A stretch of DNA of 64,000 nucleotides from Synechocystis sp. PCC 7509. GTDB lineage: Bacteria; Cyanobacteriota; Cyanobacteriia; Cyanobacteriales; Chroococcidiopsidaceae. Below, one piece after another: positions 34,492 to 45,221 of this stretch (the first letter of the stretch is position 1; each line of letters starts with the position of its first letter). Under the pieces are notes generated by a model. It ran no database searches. It was given only the letters and a program-made list of their open reading frames with translations, and was not told where the DNA came from. Location: the NCBI RefSeq assembly GCF_000332075.2, contig NZ_ALVU02000001.1, forward strand, positions 248,001 to 312,000. Reading direction: 5' to 3'. The translations under genes were made by a program, and so were the position numbers.

Positions 34492-35364
34492 ATGACTTGC
34501 GACTTATTTTTACCACAATTGACCGCCGATAACTCCTACACTTTCTATTGCGAAGAATTTGGGGAGACTTTTCACAGCCAACAGGGAGCAAAAACCGAAG
34601 CTGAACATAAGTTTGCGGCTCCAACTAAACTAAATATTAAAGCTCATCAACCAGTAATTAGGCTGTTAGATATTTGTTATGGACTGGGATACAACACGGC
34701 GGCGGCTTTGGCGCAAATTTGGGCTACAAATCCCCATTGTTTTGTGGAGATCGTTGCCTTAGAATCTAATCTTGATGTGCCAAAGCAGGCGATAACTGAC
34801 GATTTAATCGCTTGTTGGCAGCCGCAGATTCAACAAATTTTAACTCCTTTGGCTAACAACTTCCAAGTCGAAACCGGGCGATGTCAGGCGAGTTTAATTA
34901 TTGGTGATGCTAGAGAGACAATTAAGCTGATTCCATCAAACTTTACCGCCGATGCAATTTTTCTTGATCCCTTTTCGCCTCCCAAGTGTCCACAACTATG
35001 GACGGTAGAATTTATCCAGTTAGTTGCAAGTTGTTTGCACGCTCAAGGCATCCTAGCAACTTATTCTGCTGCCGCCGCCGTGAGAACCGCTCTAATAGCT
35101 GCGGGGCTGCATATTGGAGCTATAACTTCAATGGGGAGGCGATCGCCTAGTACCATCGCTGCTAGATATGAATTACCGCCTTTATCTGTCATCGCCCAGG
35201 AACATTTGCTAACGCGGGCAGCAATTCCTTACCGCGACCCCACTTTGCAAGACTTGAGCGCGGTCATTTTGCTGAGGCGACAACAAGAACAACAAATTAG
35301 CCTTTTAGAACCTACTGCCCGTTGGCATCGGCGTACTAGCAGAAAATTTAAGAAAAATCCGTAA
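34492..35364 (+). CDS. MnmC-like methyltransferase (DUF752 type)
   Basis: The 290-residue product begins MTCDLFLPQLTADNSYTFYC. It contains GETFHSQQGAKTEAEHKF, then RLLDICYGLGYNTAAAL (SAM loop) and AIFLDPFSPPKCPQLW. The last element is diagnostic for the methyltransferase domain of MnmC, which completes 5-methylaminomethyl(-2-thio)uridine at the tRNA wobble base. The oxidase half of E. coli MnmC is absent, as in many cyanobacteria. I choose the ATG at 34492, because the longer frame overlaps the divergent sulfurtransferase gene. Confidence 0.85.
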   Translation: MTCDLFLPQLTADNSYTFYCEEFGETFHSQQGAKTEAEHKFAAPTKLNIKAHQPVIRLLDICYGLGYNTAAALAQIWATNPHCFVEIVALESNLDVPKQAITDDLIACWQPQIQQILTPLANNFQVETGRCQASLIIGDARETIKLIPSNFTADAIFLDPFSPPKCPQLWTVEFIQLVASCLHAQGILATYSAAAAVRTALIAAGLHIGAITSMGRRSPSTIAARYELPPLSVIAQEHLLTRAAIPYRDPTLQDLSAVILLRRQQEQQISLLEPTARWHRRTSRKFKKNP

Positions 35365-35689
35365 TCTAACGGAGTCATGACTTAAGTTGATTGTTCATAC
35401 TGTAAGTACAGTAACTTTATCAATCATGTTTTCTCGGTATACTTAAAAATAAATTTAAGTAGAAATCCCTAATATCAAATTCTAGAGCGATATTTAAGCT
35501 AAATTCAACAAATTTAGCTCTAACTTACTTAATACTTTTTGGGGACAAAATATATAAAATTTAAGCATAAAAATAATTAACCGCCTTCCGTGATTTTACT
35601 ACATTGAAAAAATAAAGTTTTCACATAAATAATTAATTTTCAAGAGCAATTTGTAAACATCTAGCCGTGGGAATTGGACGAGTAAGTTA
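35365..35689. other. Gene-free gap with a 16-base palindrome
   Basis: TACTGTAAGTACAGTA at 35398-35413 is a perfect 7-bp inverted repeat with a two-base centre, of the size of a dimeric repressor operator. It is 277 bases before the HD-GYP gene. The rest of the gap is AT-rich with no open frame. The palindrome could also be part of a weak terminator for the upstream gene, although no T-run follows it. Confidence 0.4.
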
Positions 35690-36697
35690 ATGGTTTCTAC
35701 TTATAAAACAAAAACAACTTTGGTTACTGATACTGACTTAGCTCCAGCCAAAATATTAGTAGTAGATGACTACCAAGCCAATCGGATGACAGCAATGGCT
35801 CTTTTATCCTTGGAAGGTTATGAAGTTTCCGAAGCTGAAAGTGGGGAGCTAGCTTTAGAGCGAGTAATGAAAATTCAGCCAGACTTGATATTGCTAGACG
35901 TGATGATGCCAGAAATGGACGGGTTTGAAGTCTGTCAGCAACTCAAACAAGACGAACAAACTAGATTAATACCAGTAATTTTTATTACAGCACTCGACGA
36001 TAAACAGTCAAGAATTCGCGGAATAGAAGCAGGGGGAGATGACTTTTTAACTAAACCCTTTGATCGCCCCGAATTATCAGCGCGGGTTAAATCTTTAATT
36101 CGCCAAAAACGACTAAACGAAGACTTGGATCATACCGAACAAGTGCTATTTTCTATAGCTAGAGCCGTAGAAAGCCGCGATCCTAATACTGGAGATCATT
36201 GCGGGCGCTTGGTAAACTTGGGGGAAACCTTTGGACAATTTCTAAAACTGACCCGTTCCCAAATGCGAAACTTGCAATGGGGTGGTTATTTACACGATAT
36301 TGGTAAAGTTGGCATTCCTGACGCTGTGCTGCTCAAAGAGGGAAAGCTCACACCTCCAGAATGGGAGATTATGAAGCAGCACGTGACAATTGGCGAGAAA
36401 ATTTGTCAGCCTTTACGGACGATGCGAGGAGTGATCCCGATTATCCGCCATCATCACGAGCGTTGGAATGGTTCGGGCTATCCCTACGGATTGGTAGGCG
36501 ATGAGATTCCGTATTTAGCTCAAGTATTTCAGATGATTGATATTTACGACGCACTGACAAGCGATCGCCCTTACAAACGAGCTTTTACGCCGGAAGAAGC
36601 CTTGGAAATCTTGGCTCAAGAGAGAGATTTAGGCTGGCGTAGCCCTAAATTAGTGCAAAAGTTTACGGAGTTTATTCACCTGCAAAAATCTATTTAG
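35690..36697 (+). CDS. Response regulator with HD-GYP phosphodiesterase output
   Basis: This 335-residue protein joins a receiver domain to an HD-GYP domain. The receiver (about 20-140) has the acidic pair in VVDDYQANR, the phospho-acceptor Asp in ILLDVMMPEMDG and the Lys in FLTKPF. The HD-GYP domain has LHDIGKVGIPDAVLLKEG, IRHHHERWNGSGYPYGL and DRPYKRAFTPEEA. HD-GYP enzymes hydrolyse cyclic di-GMP. No kinase gene is adjacent. The start is an ATG behind a long AT-rich leader. Confidence 0.92.
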   Translation: MVSTYKTKTTLVTDTDLAPAKILVVDDYQANRMTAMALLSLEGYEVSEAESGELALERVMKIQPDLILLDVMMPEMDGFEVCQQLKQDEQTRLIPVIFITALDDKQSRIRGIEAGGDDFLTKPFDRPELSARVKSLIRQKRLNEDLDHTEQVLFSIARAVESRDPNTGDHCGRLVNLGETFGQFLKLTRSQMRNLQWGGYLHDIGKVGIPDAVLLKEGKLTPPEWEIMKQHVTIGEKICQPLRTMRGVIPIIRHHHERWNGSGYPYGLVGDEIPYLAQVFQMIDIYDALTSDRPYKRAFTPEEALEILAQERDLGWRSPKLVQKFTEFIHLQKSI

Positions 36698-36771
36698 AGC
36701 CGCAATAGTTGTGGCGAGAGTTCGGCACTCAGCTATCATCTAAACTGACACCTGATGGTTAATACGTAGGA

Positions 36772-38142
36772 ATGGTAGCAGTAGCAATTTTGGCGGCGGG
36801 ACGCGGAACGCGAATGAAATCGAACTTACCCAAGGTTTTACACTCATTGGGTGGGCGGAGTTTGGTTGAAAGAGTATTGGAGAGCTTGCAGACAGTTCCC
36901 CACGGGCGACGGATGATAATTGTGGGCTATCAAGCTCAAGAAGTTAAAACAGCTTTGCAAGAAAAAAGCAATTCTCACCTTTTGCCAACGTTAGAATTTA
37001 TCGAGCAAACAGAACAATTGGGGACAGGCCATGCTATCCAACAGATAATTCCTCATTTAGAAGGGTTTACGGGGGATTTGCTGGTACTAAATGGCGATGT
37101 ACCGCTTTTAAGACCTGAAACTATCAAACAGTTGTTACAGGCTCATCAAGAGCATCAAAACGCCGCGACAATTCTTACTGCTCAATTGCCCAATCCTCAA
37201 GGCTACGGGCGAGTATTTTGCAACGGACAAAATATTATTAAAGAAATTGTCGAAGATCGAGACTGTACCACCGCCCAAAAACAAAATCGCCGCATCAATG
37301 CTGGAGTTTATTGTTTTAATTGGTCAAAATTGATGGAAGTGCTGCCCCACTTGCAAGCAAATAACGATCAAAAAGAATATTACATTACCGATGCCGTAAA
37401 TCAGCTAGAGCAAGTAATGGCGGTGGATGTAGAAGATTATCAAGAAATGCTCGGTATCAACGATCGCGAACAATTAGCCACCGCCTACGAAATTTTGCAA
37501 AGACGCTTGAAATCACAATGGATGGCAAAGGGTGTGACAATGATTGACCCTAACAGCATTACGATTGATGACACGGTAACATTGCAGCCAGATGTAATTA
37601 TTGAGCCGCAAACTCATTTACGGGGAAAAACAGAAATCGCTTCGGGCTGTCGGATTGGCCCTGGAAGCTTAATTGAAGATAGTTTGATTGGTGAAAACGT
37701 AACAATACTGTATTCAGTGGTTACAAACAGTATTGTCAATGCCAATAGTCAAATTGGACCCTATACTCATTTGCGTGCCGAAGTTGAAGTTGGCGCTGGC
37801 TGCCGATTAGGAAATTTTGTGGAATTGAAAAAAACCGTCCTAGGTAGTGGTACTAATGTTGCTCATTTAGCTTATTTGGGCGATGCGACTTTAGGGGAAA
37901 AAGTCAATGTGGGAGCGGGGACAATTACGGCTAATTACGACGGCGTAAACAAACATCCAACTATAATCGGCGATCGCACCAAAACCGGGGCAAATAGTGT
38001 TTTAGTTGCACCGTTAACTATTGGCAACGATGTCTATATTGCCGCCGGATCTGCTGTCACCGAAGATGTGCCGGATGATTGTTTAGTTATCGGGCGCAGT
38101 CGTCAGGTAATTAAGCGCGGTTGGCGAAAGAAAACTCACTAA
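36772..38142 (+). CDS. glmU: Bifunctional GlmU (N-acetylglucosamine-1-phosphate uridyltransferase / glucosamine-1-phosphate acetyltransferase)
   Basis: GlmU makes UDP-N-acetylglucosamine for peptidoglycan and lipopolysaccharide. The N-terminal uridyltransferase starts with [15 protein letters not shown] and has [10 protein letters not shown]. The C-terminal half is a left-handed beta-helix of hexapeptide repeats with ending [13 protein letters not shown], the acetyltransferase site. The 456-residue length is standard. It starts 74 bases after the HD-GYP gene in the same direction and is convergent with the asparaginase-like gene. Confidence 0.97.
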   Translation: MVAVAILAAGRGTRMKSNLPKVLHSLGGRSLVERVLESLQTVPHGRRMIIVGYQAQEVKTALQEKSNSHLLPTLEFIEQTEQLGTGHAIQQIIPHLEGFTGDLLVLNGDVPLLRPETIKQLLQAHQEHQNAATILTAQLPNPQGYGRVFCNGQNIIKEIVEDRDCTTAQKQNRRINAGVYCFNWSKLMEVLPHLQANNDQKEYYITDAVNQLEQVMAVDVEDYQEMLGINDREQLATAYEILQRRLKSQWMAKGVTMIDPNSITIDDTVTLQPDVIIEPQTHLRGKTEIASGCRIGPGSLIEDSLIGENVTILYSVVTNSIVNANSQIGPYTHLRAEVEVGAGCRLGNFVELKKTVLGSGTNVAHLAYLGDATLGEKVNVGAGTITANYDGVNKHPTIIGDRTKTGANSVLVAPLTIGNDVYIAAGSAVTEDVPDDCLVIGRSRQVIKRGWRKKTH

Positions 38143-38150
38143 AGAGTAAA

Positions 38151-39092
38151 TCATCCTTCCAGGCAACCTGTGAGCGTCCCTTCATTGGTTTCTAGGGTGT
38201 CGCCAATTTTTTCGCCATCGTGGAAAGCCGCTAGTAAGACTTCGCTAGTTTTACCCCAGGCGATCGCTCCCGTAGCATCAAGAGCGATCGCTCCTAAGTC
38301 TCGTTGGTTTTTGTGCGCCTCAGCAAAAGTACGTTTCATTGCTGCGTGTAACGACAATCCATCGGTTACGCGCACTACAATCCGGGCTGCCAAACATTCA
38401 TCGATGATATCTTCGCCGATGCCCGTACAGCTAACGGCGGCGTGCATGGTGGCGTAATTTCCCGCCGGCATAGCCGAATCGCTAACGCGTCCAATCCGTT
38501 CAAATCCTTTACCTCCGGTGGATGTCCCCACTGCCAAATTGCCTTGGCTATCGAGAGCCACAACGCCAATTGTCCCGCGTCCGGCATTTTCGACTAATTC
38601 CGGTTCCGCGACAACTCCCGCCATCGTTTTCACGAAATTCTCTTGACGTTCCTGCATCCATTCTTCTAGGCGCAATTCGGTGAGGGGATTGTAAAGCGGT
38701 ATTTGTAATTCCCTTAATAGTTCCGCCGATCCATAATCGGATAAAACGCGATCGGGAGAATTTTGTAAGTGGTGGGCTAAATCAATTGGGTGCTGTAAGC
38801 GCGATACATTGATAGCACCGCTAAAGCGCTGACTTGTACCGTCCATTAAGGCGGCGCTCATGCGGATTTGTCCATCCGATTGCAGCACTGAACCCGTTCC
38901 GGCGTTAAAGCGGGGATCGTCTTCTAATAGCTGGCAACCCAGCACCACTGCATCGCTGGCTTTTGCTCCTGACTTGAGCAAAGCATAAACTTCTTCGATA
39001 ACTTGGTTGAGGCTGCGTCTAACAGATTCTACTCCTCCTTTACCTTTTAACGAACTCCCCGCCCCACCATGAATAATTAACTTAGGCTGCAC
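38151..39092 (-). CDS. Isoaspartyl peptidase / plant-type L-asparaginase
   Basis: A 313-residue Ntn-hydrolase precursor that cleaves itself before a Thr. The N-terminal part has LIIHGGAGSSLKG and FNAGTGSVLQSDGQIRMSA. The cleavage site and nucleophile lie in GRGTIGVVALDSQGN, followed by STGGKGFERIGRVSDSAMPA. The enzyme removes isoaspartyl residues from peptides and hydrolyses asparagine. I choose the GTG at 39092, preceded by GGAG seven bases upstream. The frame is open to a TTG at 39119. Confidence 0.92.
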   Translation of the reverse strand: MQPKLIIHGGAGSSLKGKGGVESVRRSLNQVIEEVYALLKSGAKASDAVVLGCQLLEDDPRFNAGTGSVLQSDGQIRMSAALMDGTSQRFSGAINVSRLQHPIDLAHHLQNSPDRVLSDYGSAELLRELQIPLYNPLTELRLEEWMQERQENFVKTMAGVVAEPELVENAGRGTIGVVALDSQGNLAVGTSTGGKGFERIGRVSDSAMPAGNYATMHAAVSCTGIGEDIIDECLAARIVVRVTDGLSLHAAMKRTFAEAHKNQRDLGAIALDATGAIAWGKTSEVLLAAFHDGEKIGDTLETNEGTLTGCLEG

Positions 39093-39137
39093 CTTTGAAC
39101 TCCAAATGTTTGCTTGCAAGTATACTTAATTGCGCCC

Positions 39138-39287
39138 CTACTGCGGACTTGTGCTTTTACGACGGCGACAGCGCTCCGAGCAGTATTTCACATCATCCCA
39201 GCAATCAACCCATTTTTTGCGCCAAGTGAAAGGACGCTGACATACAGGACAAATTTTTGTTGGTAAATCTGATTTAGAACGTGGCAT
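39138..39287 (-). CDS. DUF2256 zinc-ribbon-like mini-protein
   Basis: A 49-residue frame read directly from the reverse strand. It starts [20 protein letters not shown] and contains [19 protein letters not shown], then a basic tail. Two CxxC/CxxxC pairs suggest a zinc-binding fold, and the W-R-K-K-W and Y-C-S-x-x-C segments are the hallmark of DUF2256. Its function is unknown. It lies 45 bases before the isoaspartyl peptidase start in the same direction and is divergent from trmJ. Confidence 0.85.
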   Translation of the reverse strand: MPRSKSDLPTKICPVCQRPFTWRKKWVDCWDDVKYCSERCRRRKSTSPQ

Positions 39288-39323
39288 AGCAGTTTTTATC
39301 ATACATCTTCTTTAATTTTACAA

Positions 39324-40073
39324 ATGTTTACTCACTCACAAAAACTAGCATCAGTACGAATTGTTTTAGTCGAACCTGCGGGCGATCGCAATATCGGCGC
39401 AATTGCTAGAGTGATGAAAAATTTTGGTTTACAGCAGCTAATTTTAGTTAATCCGCAGTGCGATCCCCATTCAGAAGACGCGCAACAAATGGCCGTTCAC
39501 GCCCAAGACGTTTTAGCGGCGGCGCAGATTGTTGAGACGCTACCAGAGGCTTTGCAGGGCTGCGTGCGGGCGATCGCTACTACCGCCCGATTTCGGGAAC
39601 AGTTACCCCTAGAACACCCGCATAGGGCTTTACCTTGGCTATTAGAAACGCCCCTTGAGCAACCCTCCGCCCTGATTTTTGGACCCGAATGCCGAGGACT
39701 AAGCAATCAAGAATTAAACTATGCTCAACGCTTTGTCTGCATTCCCTCTAACCCCGATTATTCATCGCTTAACTTGGCACAGGCGGTGGCTGTTTGCTGT
39801 TATGAGCTTACACAATCGGTAGAATTTTCGACGGGCGATCGCACCGAAACCCCAGACTATGCAGCCTTTGATGAATTAGAAGCCTATTATCAGCACTTGC
39901 AACAGGTTTTACTCACTATTGGCTATATTTATCCCCATACCGCCGCAAGTCGGATGGAAAAATTTCGCCATATATTTAACCGCGCTTATCTTGACAAAAA
40001 CGAGCTAAATATGTTAAGGGGTATTTTAACTCAAATGCAGTGGGCGTTACAAAAGAACGCCAAGCCAGAATAA
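39324..40073 (+). CDS. trmJ: SPOUT RNA methyltransferase, TrmJ type
   Basis: A 249-residue SpoU-class enzyme that 2'-O-methylates RNA, most likely tRNA position 32. VRIVLVEPAGDRNIGAIARVMKNFG opens the fold (shown here as VEPAGDRNIGAIARVM). ALIFGPECRGLSNQEL and VCIPSNPDYSSLNLAQAV form the SAM-binding knot. A C-terminal extension of about 70 residues fits TrmJ rather than short TrmL. It starts 36 bases from the divergent DUF2256 gene. Confidence 0.85.
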   Translation: MFTHSQKLASVRIVLVEPAGDRNIGAIARVMKNFGLQQLILVNPQCDPHSEDAQQMAVHAQDVLAAAQIVETLPEALQGCVRAIATTARFREQLPLEHPHRALPWLLETPLEQPSALIFGPECRGLSNQELNYAQRFVCIPSNPDYSSLNLAQAVAVCCYELTQSVEFSTGDRTETPDYAAFDELEAYYQHLQQVLLTIGYIYPHTAASRMEKFRHIFNRAYLDKNELNMLRGILTQMQWALQKNAKPE

Positions 40074-40233
40074 GTCGAGCATCCCGAAGATTTTTGGCAA
40101 AAATCCCCAAGCTTAAGATGTTTAAAGCGATTTGCTGTGGTTTTAAGTATATTTAGCCGTTCGCTGCTCTAGTTTGTGCTATTAATTGAGCGTCTAAAGT
40201 TAAGCATTTTTATAGTTTTATTTTAATCATTAG

Positions 40234-41673
40234 GTGTGTGAGGATTTAGGTGTGGAACAGCCGTTGACCGGGAAAAAGTCGCTCTTGTCACAAGTTACGA
40301 TGAATTCTGCTAGAAAAGAGGCAAGTAAAAACTCCCAAACTAGCAGTCAAGATATTAAAATTCCTTATAAGAATGAAAATTTGCAGCCAATAGCCGCAAG
40401 GGATGCTTTAAATCCTGAAATAGCGCTAGGTGGGCAAACTAGGATTGAAACATCAGTAATGAACCGTAAATCGCGATCGCGTCCAGTAAATTTACCCCCA
40501 AAGGCGGCGCTCAATCACCAACGGGCAAATCCATCGTCGCCAACTATCCCCGCAACTCCAAAAGTAGATAAGGTGACACCACTAATTACAAAAAAGCGCC
40601 TCGTAAAGCGCAAAAAATCTGATGGGTTATTGACGTATGCCTTACGCTTAATAATTTTTGGCGTGGGAACTTTTGCGATCGCTGGAACTTTATTATCGGT
40701 GCTAAATCCGGCAACGCGGATAAATCAGCAAGCTCAACCAAAGGTCAACAAAACTATCGTCAGCACCGCTAAAGCCCTAACACCTCTAGCTTTAACGCTA
40801 AATCAAGAAATCATGCCCTTAAAAGCCGCCGTACAGCAGTTAGGAGCAAAAAATAAAGGACTGACACCGGGAGCTTTTTTTGTCGATCTAGATACCAAAA
40901 ATTATTTAGATTGGAATGGCTCGTTACCTTTTGCCGCCGCCAGCACGATCAAAGTTCCCGTGCTTGTAGCCTTTTTTCAAGATGTAGATACGGGAAAAAT
41001 TCGCTTAGATGAAAAGCTGACCATCGAAAAAAAAATAATTGGTGGCGGTTCTGGAGGGATGCAGTATCAACCGTTGGGAACAAAGTATACAGCTTTGAAT
41101 ACAGCAACCCAAATGATTGTAGTTAGCGATAATACGGCGACAAATATGCTAATCAAGCGCATGGGAGGGATAAAAGTTTTAAATGAACGCTTCCAAGCTT
41201 GGGGTTTAGAATCGACAAAAATTAATAACCTCTTACCTGATTTGACGGGAACAAATACCACCAGTCCAAAGGATATGGGAAATTTGATGAGTTTGGTAGA
41301 TCGGGGGGAATTGATGACTTTAAGATCCCGCGATCGCTTATTGGAAATTATGCGTCGTACCAAAACTAGAACTTTACTCCCCCAAGGCTTAGGAGAGGGA
41401 GCAATCATTGCTCACAAAACTGGTGATATTGGCTCTATGGTGGGAGATGTTGGTTTAGTTGATATGCCAAATGGTAAGCGTTATATTGCGGTGGCAATGG
41501 TCAAGCGTCCCCATAATGACAGTCGCGCTCAAGAATTGATCCGCCAAATTTCTCGCCTTAGTTACCAGCAATTTACTAAGCCCGTCGCCACTCAAGTTAT
41601 GCCTAGTCCAACACCTTTTATTACTACAATTCCCACCCAGGGAGCCGTAGAAGCGGGTCAAAGTCCGAGATAA
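40234..41673 (+). CDS. Membrane-anchored serine hydrolase, class A beta-lactamase fold
   Basis: About 130 residues of basic, Pro/Ser-rich cytoplasmic sequence precede one membrane helix (about 138-160) and an extracytoplasmic penicilloyl-hydrolase-like domain. All three motifs are visible: S-x-x-K in [15 protein letters not shown] in [11 protein letters not shown], and K-T-G in AHKTGDIGS. The class A glutamate position is not clear, so it may be a beta-lactamase-related peptidase rather than a resistance enzyme. The start is uncertain (GTG at 40234 or 40252). Convergent with obg, overlapping it by 16 bases. Confidence 0.85.
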   Translation: MCEDLGVEQPLTGKKSLLSQVTMNSARKEASKNSQTSSQDIKIPYKNENLQPIAARDALNPEIALGGQTRIETSVMNRKSRSRPVNLPPKAALNHQRANPSSPTIPATPKVDKVTPLITKKRLVKRKKSDGLLTYALRLIIFGVGTFAIAGTLLSVLNPATRINQQAQPKVNKTIVSTAKALTPLALTLNQEIMPLKAAVQQLGAKNKGLTPGAFFVDLDTKNYLDWNGSLPFAAASTIKVPVLVAFFQDVDTGKIRLDEKLTIEKKIIGGGSGGMQYQPLGTKYTALNTATQMIVVSDNTATNMLIKRMGGIKVLNERFQAWGLESTKINNLLPDLTGTNTTSPKDMGNLMSLVDRGELMTLRSRDRLLEIMRRTKTRTLLPQGLGEGAIIAHKTGDIGSMVGDVGLVDMPNGKRYIAVAMVKRPHNDSRAQELIRQISRLSYQQFTKPVATQVMPSPTPFITTIPTQGAVEAGQSPR

Positions 41674-42689
41674 ACTTCCTGTGCCTCTCGCACCTCTTTT
41701 TGGCGGTCTATAGTCGTCCAGATAGTTTGTAACAACTCATTTAACCCTTGACGACTAACGGCGGAAATTAGAAAAATTGGACTTTGACTTAAAAGTTTGA
41801 GTTGTTGAGCGATCGCACTTATAGTTTCCTCATCAATGGCATCGGCTTTATTAATTGCCACAATTTGCGGGCGAGAGGCTAATCCTCGTCCGTAGGCGTT
41901 TAATTCTGCTTGAATTATTTGATAGTCGGCAATGGGATCGCTTGCCGTACCATCGACTAAGTGTAGTAGTACGCGAGTGCGTTCGATATGGCGCAAAAAA
42001 TCATAACCTAAACCTGCTCCTTGATGAGCGCCAGCAATCAAACCCGGAATATCGGCAAACACTGTGCCGTCTCCGGTAGGCTTGCGTACTACTCCCAAAT
42101 TCGGCACTAAGGTAGTAAAGGGATAATCAGCTATTTTTGGTCGGGCGGAGGACAAAGCCGAAATTAACGTAGATTTGCCAGCATTTGGCAGACCAATAAT
42201 TCCCACTTCTGCTAAAAGCTTCAATTCTAAATTTAATAAGCGAATTTCGCCGGGTAATCCTGGTAAGGCATATTCGGGGGCGCGGTTGCTGTTACTCAAG
42301 AAATGTTTGTTTCCCAACCCGCCTTTACCGCCTTTAGCTACTAGCAAAGTTTGATTGGGTTCGGTCAAGTCGCCGATTAATTCGCTGGTTTGAGCATCAT
42401 AAATTATCGTTCCACAGGGAACTTCAACGATTAAATCGTCTCCCGAAGCCCCCGTACAATTGTTTGTGCCACCGCGATCGCCATCTTCGGCTTTAAAGCG
42501 ATGCCTGTAGCGAAAGTCCAGCAAAGTTTGTAAGTTTTCTACACTTTTAAAAATTACCGAACCACCACCACCTCCCTTGCCTCCTGAGGGGCCTCCGGCG
42601 GGGACGTACTTTTCTCGACGAAAGCAGACCATGCCATCGCCGCCACTGCCTGACTCAACTTCTATTTCGGCTCGATCGATAAATTGCAT
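41658..42689 (-). CDS. obgE: Obg-family GTPase
   Basis: This GTPase takes part in large ribosomal subunit assembly. The Gly-rich Obg domain (about 1-158) has [17 protein letters not shown] and [14 protein letters not shown]. The G domain has [16 protein letters not shown] (G1), [10 protein letters not shown] (switch I), [17 protein letters not shown] (G3) and INKAD (G4). It is 343 residues, so it lacks the C-terminal OCT domain, as is common. It overlaps the 3' end of the serine hydrolase gene. Confidence 0.95.
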   Translation of the reverse strand: MQFIDRAEIEVESGSGGDGMVCFRREKYVPAGGPSGGKGGGGGSVIFKSVENLQTLLDFRYRHRFKAEDGDRGGTNNCTGASGDDLIVEVPCGTIIYDAQTSELIGDLTEPNQTLLVAKGGKGGLGNKHFLSNSNRAPEYALPGLPGEIRLLNLELKLLAEVGIIGLPNAGKSTLISALSSARPKIADYPFTTLVPNLGVVRKPTGDGTVFADIPGLIAGAHQGAGLGYDFLRHIERTRVLLHLVDGTASDPIADYQIIQAELNAYGRGLASRPQIVAINKADAIDEETISAIAQQLKLLSQSPIFLISAVSRQGLNELLQTIWTTIDRQKEVREAQEVYLGL

Positions 42690-42806
42690 AATGTTTTAGC
42701 TGTTAGCTACTAGGTAGATAGGCGCAAAATTTGTAGAAAGCTTTTAACAGCAATTTCTACTACCTTTTCTCCTAAGCTCTTGTCATTCCATGCTAATGCT
42801 TAATTG

Positions 42807-43469
42807 CTAACAATAATTTGAGACATCTTCATGACATTCATCGGCTAAATAGGATAAGGCACGAAAGCGTAAACCAACGAGTTGCTCGTAAACAGGGTTA
42901 ATTTTGCACATTGGTGGAATATGTACAATTTTACGTCCAAATAGTTTTACATCGCGCTCGAAGGGACATTGGGCGGGGATCATTTTGCACAAAAATCGGG
43001 CTACTTTGGGATCGTGAATTTTTAGGTCGTCAAGCCAGTTGCGAATCGGACGCAAGGCATGGTTGTCAAGCTGTGTAAATAAATAGAAGTTGGGGATCAT
43101 GCCTTTTTCTTGGTCGTAAAGGGTACTTCGCAAGCTATCTAGGGCTGTTTCTGATAGTCCTAAAGCTTGGCAAAATTCGTGCAATAAATTATCTTCGTCG
43201 ATGGAGTACACGCCATCGGCGATCGCTACCATTACGGCGGTACGTAAAAAATTCTCGGCGGTGGCGCTATCGCTACTTTTAAGAGCCGCCGCGAGTTCAG
43301 CGCTTGTAATTGGCTCTATTTCTGTTAATGGGCTGGTATTTTCACCGCCATTGGTTACTAAAGCGGCGATTAATTTCTGTTCTTCAAGATCGAAATTGCC
43401 GTCTGCCCAAGCAATTGTTAGCAGTCCGCGTAACCAAGCTGATACTTGCTCATCAGTACAAGGAGTCAT
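42807..43469 (-). CDS. TerB-like domain fused to Mo-dependent nitrogenase C-terminal (Mo-nitro_C) domain
   Basis: The 220-residue product has two parts. The N-terminal half resembles a TerB/DjlA-type helical domain: LRGLLTIAWADGNFDLEEQKL and, 65 residues later, VAIADGVYSIDEDNLLHEF, two similar acidic helical repeats. The C-terminal half matches Mo-nitro_C: LRPIRNWLDDLKIHDPKVA, then CPFERDVKLFGRKIVHIPPMCKINP with conserved Cys. Despite the name, this domain is widespread in cyanobacteria without nitrogenase, so it says nothing about nitrogen fixation. The ATG at 43469 is preceded by GTG and TTG options to 43484. Confidence 0.8.
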   Translation of the reverse strand: MTPCTDEQVSAWLRGLLTIAWADGNFDLEEQKLIAALVTNGGENTSPLTEIEPITSAELAAALKSSDSATAENFLRTAVMVAIADGVYSIDEDNLLHEFCQALGLSETALDSLRSTLYDQEKGMIPNFYLFTQLDNHALRPIRNWLDDLKIHDPKVARFLCKMIPAQCPFERDVKLFGRKIVHIPPMCKINPVYEQLVGLRFRALSYLADECHEDVSNYC

Positions 43470-43559
43470 TACACTCGTTCCCAACTCGCGTAGTTTTACA
43501 ATTCAACGCATCGATTGTAACTCTAGTTCCATCATTTCTGACGTAAAATAACAAACCAG

Positions 43560-44088
43560 AAGGCTGATTTTTGATAAAGACTCTGTAAAAATACACCAGT
43601 TAAATATATTTGTTTTGTCTCGCTTCTAGCTATTTTAATTTAGAGTTACTGATGATAGTCAGGGAGAAATTGCTACTTTTTAGGTAGGGATTTGCCGCTT
43701 CGGCTTCGCTTTCAAGAACCTTGAGCTTCTTAGGGCTGGCTGTTCTTTGGCGATCGCTTAATATCTTAGTCGAACTCAAGACCATTATGTTCCCCTGTAA
43801 GTTTGCAGGAACATTTTATTAGATAAGAAATATTTATATAAATATTGGCTATTAGTAACTCATTAATTTGTTATCTTTTATTTCTCTAGCAACCTACTAC
43901 TTTATTGGTTTTAAAGCAAAAAGGCATTATTCAATTATTAATATTTTATTAAGACAAGTCAAGGATTTTAATCTAGCAAATTTCTTGAAAATTTATTGAG
44001 TAAAGTTTTATACTAAAAGATTAGATTTACTATAAAAAGACAGAATTGCTTTAGCCGACAATTTAGTTATGGCAACTATAGCAAGAAT
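43560..44088. other. Gene-free gap of about 530 bases, with a possible terminator hairpin
   Basis: No convincing open frame in either strand. A hairpin TGTTCC...GGAACA at about 43788-43816 is followed by TTTTATT on the plus strand, which has the form of a terminator. No plus-strand gene lies upstream in the gap, so a small RNA ending there is possible. A HIP1 octamer at about 43751 and AT-rich sequence fill the remainder. Confidence 0.35.
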
Positions 44089-45147
44089 TTACAAATAGTC
44101 AGATAAAACTTTTACGGTAGCTTGTCCAGTTTTGTACCAGCTAAATTCCTCGGCTCTAAGTAAACCAAGCGCCGATAATTGCGATCGCTTTTCAAGAGAA
44201 GTTGCCACATTTGCCATGGCTTGGCTAATTTCTGCGGTGCTGTAAGGATTGACAAGGATCGCCGCTTCTCCTGCTACTTCTGGCATGGAGGAGAGGTTAG
44301 AAGTAATTACGGGCGTACCGCAAGCCATAGCTTCTAGGACAGGGAAACCAAAGCCTTCCCACAAGCTAGGGAAGATAAGAGCGATCGCGCTATTGATAAT
44401 AATTGGTAATTGAGGATAAGCAACATAATCAAGAAATTTAACGTAATTTGCTATGCCCAATTTGTCTATTAGCGCCTGAATTGCCGGAGTATAACGTGGG
44501 TCAGAGCTTCCAGCTATCCAGAGTTGATATTTATGGTAATTTGGGATGGCGGCAAAGGCGGCAATTAGTCGCTGCAAGTTTTTGTAAGGATCTTGTCTAC
44601 CGATGTAGAGAAAATAGTTAGATAAGGGTAAGTTAAGAGCGCGGAAATTGTTGGCATCGTGAGCTAATAGGATTGAAGTAATTTTGTTTGGCTCGATCCC
44701 AAAAAAATCGGTAATATCTTTAGCCGTGGCTTTTGAATTACAGAGAATATGTTGAGCGCCTTTCAAAATCTGGGGAATATAGTAGCGGCTGTAAGCGGTA
44801 AGAGGAGATAATTTAGCAAAGCGTAAGGGGATCAAATCGTGAACGGTGACAATGTAGCGACAATCTGTAAATAGCGGGGCTTCCGGGACTGGGGAAAATA
44901 AAAGATGCGAGCTTTTTTGCTTATATATTTTTGGTAATTGCCTTTGCGTCCACAACAATCGGCGTAAATGTCCTTTACTACCATCGTCTGGAGTTAAATT
45001 TCCTGGGATTGGATAACAATCACAATCATTTATTAGTTGCGAACTAAGTAATGTTGGTTGTAGCTTTTGGAGATGAGGAATTAAATTAGTGGCATAAGTA
45101 CTTATGCCTGTTGGTTTATTACTAACAAAGGATAAATTAACTAGCAA
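44089..45147 (-). CDS. Glycosyltransferase family 4 protein
   Basis: A 352-residue GT-B enzyme that transfers sugars from nucleotide-sugar donors, probably in exopolysaccharide or lipopolysaccharide synthesis. [13 protein letters not shown] near the start is the acceptor-side glycine loop. [20 protein letters not shown] opens the donor domain, and [19 protein letters not shown] is the E-x7-E donor motif. [18 protein letters not shown] follows. It starts at a TTG with a stop four codons upstream, so no longer start exists. The gene is divergent from the hybrid kinase. Confidence 0.88.
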   Translation of the reverse strand: MLVNLSFVSNKPTGISTYATNLIPHLQKLQPTLLSSQLINDCDCYPIPGNLTPDDGSKGHLRRLLWTQRQLPKIYKQKSSHLLFSPVPEAPLFTDCRYIVTVHDLIPLRFAKLSPLTAYSRYYIPQILKGAQHILCNSKATAKDITDFFGIEPNKITSILLAHDANNFRALNLPLSNYFLYIGRQDPYKNLQRLIAAFAAIPNYHKYQLWIAGSSDPRYTPAIQALIDKLGIANYVKFLDYVAYPQLPIIINSAIALIFPSLWEGFGFPVLEAMACGTPVITSNLSSMPEVAGEAAILVNPYSTAEISQAMANVATSLEKRSQLSALGLLRAEEFSWYKTGQATVKVLSDYL

Positions 45148-45221
45148 TTTTTTAAACCACTATCTTTATTACTTAATACTATTGACAACAAAGGTTTGTG
45201 CGATCGCATAAGAGAAGTGCT

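Noticed and set aside
42807-43469. Evidence for nitrogen fixation from the Mo-nitro_C domain
   Set aside because: This domain is widespread in cyanobacteria without nitrogenase and there is no nif structural gene in the window.
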